This document shows positions 59,374 to 64,000 of a stretch of DNA of 64,000 nucleotides, in pieces. A program made the position numbers and the translations under genes. The DNA comes from Dermacentor variabilis (taxonomy: Eukaryota; Arthropoda; Arachnida; Ixodida; Ixodidae): assembly GCF_050947875.1 (NCBI RefSeq), contig NC_134568.1:251985767-252049766 (forward strand), given 5' to 3'. The notes beneath the pieces were generated by a model. The model was not told the origin of the DNA. It was given only the letters and a program-made list of their open reading frames with translations, and ran no database searches. Position 1 is the stretch's first letter, and every line of letters begins with the position of its first letter.

Positions 59374-59627
59374 TGTGATTTCATTCCATGCCTTTCGGAG
59401 GAGGATGATTATGATGATGGTGACGTGCGATTTCGCCCATAGGAACGGGAGGGCTCTGGTACAGTAAATAAAAAAACATATATTAATACTAATAAATTAA
59501 TTAAAATAAAAAGATAGATATATAAACGCAAGAAAAATTTAAGAAAGCCATCAAACGAATAGAGAAAAGAGAAATAAAAGGTCGAGTTGTCACGGCTCCT
59601 TGTCAAGTTCACAGATGCCGTTCCGCA
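59374..59627 (+). repeat. direct duplication, copy 2
   Basis: Partner of 58359-58609. It has 'gggagggctctggtacagta' where copy 1 has an AAAT-rich stretch, so one of them suffered a local replacement. Confidence 0.9.
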
Positions 59628-59654
59628 CAAGCGCACCGCCCTTAACCGTTCACC

Positions 59655-60905
59655 TGGATGGATGCGTGGATGGATTCACGCTATGAACGTCCCCTTTGAA
59701 AGGGAGCGGTGGATGGTGTTAGCAAGTTTGTTTTCCTGTTTTCTTATTTTGCCTAATATCTTACCTACCATTTTTTTAGAGACAATAAATTCCCTGCATC
59801 AAACTTTCTGAACCATTATTGGGAACTTTGTTTTTGTACGCCTCCATTGTTTGTGGCCTCCCTACTTTTCTGTCGCAAAACCTCCAATCGCCTTTTACTA
59901 ATCTCTATTACGGACATGTTTATACTTTCCCTCTGCTATCCCTGAACCTAAGAGCTTCAAGGAGGCCAGTGGAGCCTAAACCGACAGCGGGATAGACATC
60001 TTCACATCCTAATAAACAATGTTCCACCGTTTCCCTATAGCTTTACCGCGGCAAGCACATACGTCTTCTTCCTTGGTGTACCTCGCTTTAAGACTACGCG
60101 TTCTAAGGCCTACTGATCTCGCTTCGAAAAGTAAAGAGCTTCCATTTGAGTTATCATAAATTGTTTCTTTCCTGAGTCGTTTTTATCTCTTAGGTAGTTA
60201 CTCATAGCTAATTTCATTTCCATTGCCGCCACCCAGGAGATTGCCTCACCCTCTCTGACTTTGCGTTTAACGTTCTTTGTTGACATGTTTTACTATAGGC
60301 GTCGCATACTTGCTAACAAGCTCCCTAGTTCTTCTCCTCCACTGTGAATCATCATTTTCCCTGTACAAATGCTTGAACACTCTCGCAACCTATTTACTTT
60401 ATTTATATAGATATTCCTCAGTCATTCTTCGAAATCAATTTTACTCTGAGCTTCCCTCACTGCAGAACTTGTCATTACCCCTTACGGCTTCGTTTGCAAA
60501 TGTACTCTTCCCGTGAGCGCCCAATGCGAGGCGTCCCACTGACCTTTGGTTGCCATCGAGTCCTGATTGTACCTCTGACTTCAAGCAAACAACCGCATTT
60601 CCAAATGTAAATCCTGGAACCGTTACACCTTTCCACGTACCCCTGAGCACTTTGCACCTATTGTATCCCCATATCACTCTGTTTCATTATGGTCGTACTT
60701 CTCTTCCTCTTTGCCATTATTATTTTCTCGTGTGTTTCCATATATCTATTGCCCCCGTTTATCCACACACCGAGGTATTTGTATTATTTAATATCAGGTA
60801 TCTCCTGGCTCTGTATTGACACTGTATGTTCACTGTTTTCATTGAATACCATAAGACCGGATTTTGAACGCTAAGTTGTAGTCCTAAATTATCTCCTTCC
60901 TGAGT
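59655..60905 (-). pseudogene. decayed non-LTR retrotransposon (LINE), RT thumb and C-terminal region
   Basis: Minus-strand translation from 60905 downward, with shifting frames, gives LINE ORF2-like pieces: 'VLRGTWKGVTVPG' and 'RSVGRLALGAHGK' near 60660-60520, 'ANEAVRGND', then 'EEGEAISWVAAMEMK'-like and 'NYLRDKNDSGKKQFMI'-like pieces near 60250-60130, and 'TPRKKTYVLAA' near 60080. The order is that of a LINE polymerase C-terminal half. Its 3' end has the same 'cgtcccctttgaaagggagc' block as the other LINE ends (59682). Several frameshifts and stops; non-functional. The clade is undetermined. Confidence 0.6.
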
Positions 60906-61920
60906 GTTAGCCGACACAAGCACATCTAGGGACTATGAGGAGAATCACGCAGGCGTTGAGAAATCCTGGCGCGGAGGAAGGGGAAGGCTTAGAAGCATTA
61001 GAAGGCTGGCAAGAGCGGGCAGCGGCGGCGGGGAAAGGCACGGCTGCCGGATGGCGAAGGGCTTTTTCAGGCCACGCCGCCACGGATCAAGCAAAACAGC
61101 TGAGGAGTACTGGCATGAAATTTCCAACTTGTCATTTCTTACCATATGTAGAGATCGAAACCTTCAAAACCTTAGAAGGAATGTCGGCAAGTGGCAGTGC
61201 GCCCTAAATTATGTATTTTGATAGTATAGTATCTACGAACCAGGTTCGGTTTGGGTACTTAGGAAGTGGATGCGTCATGATAAAAAAGAAAAATTAAGAA
61301 GCAGAGCATCAACTTGGAATCCGTAGTGCACATGCAGAGCAAAGCGCACACCTGGCAATGCATAGCTAGTGGGCTGAAAAATAAATGGGGAAGCCTCGAC
61401 GAGGTCAAGTTGATTCGCTAACCACGTCTCCTGAATGCTTCCGAACGACGTTTTCAGAGACAAACGTTACAAAGACGGGGAGAGCGCAAATCACAATCGC
61501 CTACTAACTTCAAAAATTATTGGAACAGCTTGAGAGCACTGAACTGAATGTAGTTTATTTCTCATTCTCACTTGGGAAGCGCCGAGGTAAAAAGATGCAT
61601 GGGCAAGTTGACGAGCCTGTCGACCTCTACAGCAGTTCCCACAATTCGACGACCAATCCAGCTTTCTAGAAAATCGAGCACCATAGATATGATACGGAAT
61701 AAGGTAAATAAGAGCCCACACAGGAGCAGCGTCGCGGACAGCGGGTTGTCATGAAATTCTCTGGCAAAAACACAAAACCACTCTTCCAGATGCCTATAGG
61801 AAACCGCGGTGCATTATATTGACAGCGTCGAGACTGTATGCTCAAAGCAAGCCCATCGACGGGCAAATGATTCGCGTTCGTTCCTCCCTGGTTCGGCAGC
61901 TTTGTACCGCTCGCATGCGT
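60906..61920. other. non-genic stretch
   Basis: Two overlapping frames at 60904-61221 (105 and 90 codons) are Gly/Arg-rich and unrecognised. The remainder is AT-rich with no feature. Confidence 0.45.
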
Positions 61921-62050
61921 GGAGAGAGAGAGAGATGCAAATGAGAGGAAGGCAGGGAGGTTAACCAGACTTAAAACGTCCGGTTTGCTACCCTGCACTA
62001 GGGGAAGGGAAAGGGGAAGTAAAGACGGAAAGAAGAGCGTGACAAAAATA
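61921..62050 (+). mobile_element. dispersed repeat, 'GGCAGGGAG..TTAACC' family, copy 3
   Basis: Starts with a GA run (61921-61934), then 'ggcagggaggttaaccagac', 'ccggtttgctaccctgcact' and 'aggggaagggaaagggg'. The best-preserved of the three copies; it defines the family order of blocks. Confidence 0.65.
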
Positions 62051-64000
62051 AAAGCGAAAAAGCATGTCTGGCTTATTCCGTTGTACTTTTAGTTCTTCGT
62101 CCCCGAACACCTTTTACATAGAGCTTACATAGAATTTCTCTCTTCTCTGTTTCCTCTTGAGAAAGTGCACGGCCACTTGTGTGCTCAACCATGGAACGGC
62201 AGAAGATGAATGCACCATTCCAGGCCGGCTGAGCTTTAACCAGCGAAACGCAACCACAAATCCTCAAACAGCAAAAACACCAACGATAACACGGGGAGAG
62301 ACAACTATATACGAACGAGCAATATACTAGATAAAAATATATGCAGTTATATAACCGTAGCGCGACAGCCTTACGGTAAGTTTATTTTTCCTTTACGCGA
62401 AGGCGATGATAGTGGCATAGCATGGGCCGTACGACACGCATTCTTTGCAGCGCCTATTACGCCGACTGACCGACAACTCTACGGTAGAAGTACAGCGGCT
62501 CACCAAAGCGTATCCTAAATACACACAAAGTGCCGGATACGCAAGAGTGGAAGATAGACCGATTGTCCCGAACCTATATAATTACACAGTGATCGCTTCG
62601 TGAAGATGTCAGGCTTTGTCGGTCTCCTTGACATGTTCTTCCTTCCTAGACTGTCGTTTGGACAACGCTTGTCGGCCTTTGAGTGACATCCGCGATTTCG
62701 TAGAGGAGCAAAATGGAATGTCGGATGGAATGGAGTTTTTGTCGCCCGCAGAAATTGTTCTTATTTCGTGCATTCGGGCGGCCCCGGGAGCTAATGAGCA
62801 TCTCGTGATTTTCTTTCTAACAGCTTGAAAAAAGAAACCCTAGCATCAAATTTATGCATCCGATCCATCCAAGAAATCAATTACGCAGACATCTAGGCGC
62901 GTGTAGTTTATTTTAGGACAAACAGTTCTGATAAAAACAGGAACAAAACAAAAACAAAACAAAACGAAACGAGAACTGTGTACTTGCACGTAGAAAGACA
63001 AGGAAAAAGAAAAGATGGATGAGCTGTCTTAAATCAAAAGCGCAGCCATGGCCGTTTCAACAGAAAGCAAAAGAGAAAATCAGTCTCTCAATCATTTCGA
63101 ATGCAAGTGAATAGTTAACCTCTCATTTTGGTCCTTAATTAGCCTAATGTGTTCTTTCAGTGGTCATCCGAGTATGTGAAAAGCAAAGAGTACACACAAA
63201 CAAAAATTTAGTTCTTTGTCAAATTATTCTCTTTCTCTGCCGACTAATTTTTTTCTCTTATTTTTCTTTTTTCAAGGGCGCGGACACGCCTTTCCATCGC
63301 TATGCACTTCAACGTGCACAGTTTTGATCACATTTATACTTTTTATGTCATACCGACTGCGTTTTGCGCTCCAACGAAAGTGCTTCCAGTTTTTGTGAGA
63401 GCTACAGGTCTTAACGAGCGTTTGTGAATAGCTTTAGTGTGTATGTGCTTGCCAGCATTATGTAAGCCCCTCTCTGTCTGTCTCTATTCCTATTAAGGAC
63501 AACTTAGAGCTTCTGATCGCACTTATTCCAGACGCACTGAGGGGAAAGAGAGAAAACGATATATACTGTGTCAGCTGAACCAACACCCGTGGGCGGACGG
63601 ACGGATGCTCTGCAGCAGCGTCGCCACGGTTATAACCTTGCCAGTAGGCATTACACATCTCAAACTCACTCGTTGCCGCACGATTTCGCGACTTCTTTCT
63701 TTTACGCCGCCGCTATCGTCGCGTTCTCACCTCCAATCTACAACTTTTTTTCTTGGAGCGTTAAATAGGCGACCCCACGGCGGGGTTCCCTTGAACCGAT
63801 TCGAACAACATTTTCGAGGACTGTGTTCGCACCCACTCAGAAGCGACCTCTTACCTGACACAGCGAAGAGGCTGGCCGGACGAGCCCCGGAGTAATATGT
63901 GTTTTTATTAAGGCGGGCCGCCGGACCTGTCGAACGCACGACGACGGCGACATCGCCGCGCACTCGCAGGGGCCGCATCGCGCGTGGGCCAGCCCGCGGC
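62051..64000. other. non-genic stretch to window end
   Basis: AT-rich to about 63500, then GC-rich from about 63560 to the end. A possible gene start could lie at or beyond the right edge. No domain-bearing frame, tRNA or recurrent repeat recognised. Confidence 0.4.

Overview
This is a window of animal nuclear DNA, most likely from a hard tick (Ixodida). The evidence is a tRNA-derived SINE resembling the tick Ruka family, several other tRNA-like and LINE-derived repeats, TTAA-flanked MITEs, and many long microsatellites. I found no host protein-coding gene with recognisable exons, no rRNA, no functional tRNA gene and no CRISPR array. The genus assignment, and 'tick' itself, are inferences from repeat types recalled from memory.

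The dominant features are two near-identical LTR retrotransposons in opposite orientation, 7.2 kb apart. Copy A (minus strand, 17120-24143, 7024 bp) has 870-bp LTRs that look identical, a CTAT target-site duplication and one uninterrupted 1480-codon gag-pol frame. Copy B (plus strand, 31326-38104, 6779 bp) has 728-bp LTRs that differ at two positions I could see, a CTGT duplication, and one in-frame nonsense codon that splits the same frame. A third insertion of the family is a 721-bp solo LTR (14837-15557, ATAC duplication) lying at a CATA microsatellite.

The polyprotein order is SAP-like N-terminus, coiled coil, SCAN-like capsid, CCHC zinc knuckle, aspartic protease, integrase, reverse transcriptase, RNase H. 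The residues are Ty3/gypsy-type, but integrase comes BEFORE reverse transcriptase. This is the layout of the Gmr1 group, originally described from deuterostomes. The capsid resembles the SCAN domain of vertebrate zinc-finger proteins, which has been proposed to derive from a Gmr1-like Gag. The LTRs carry tandem arrays whose unit and copy number differ between insertions while the TATA box, polyadenylation signal and ends are conserved.

Layout: 1-14836 is non-genic DNA with one MITE, two SINEs, LINE 3' ends and an AT microsatellite. 14837-15672 is the solo LTR plus CATA array. 17120-24143 is copy A. 24148-31321 is a spacer with LINE fragments. 31326-38104 is copy B. 38105-64000 is non-genic DNA with SINEs, two related MITE-containing blocks (44.4 kb and 49.6 kb), a 207-bp foldback element (45.3 kb), a 251-bp direct duplication (58.4/59.4 kb) and a decayed LINE (59.7-60.9 kb). 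Several CpG-rich stretches (about 4.5-5.4, 9.4-10.0, 41.2-42.9, 52.7-53.6, 56.5-57.3 kb) could be promoters of genes outside the window, but nothing in them proves it.
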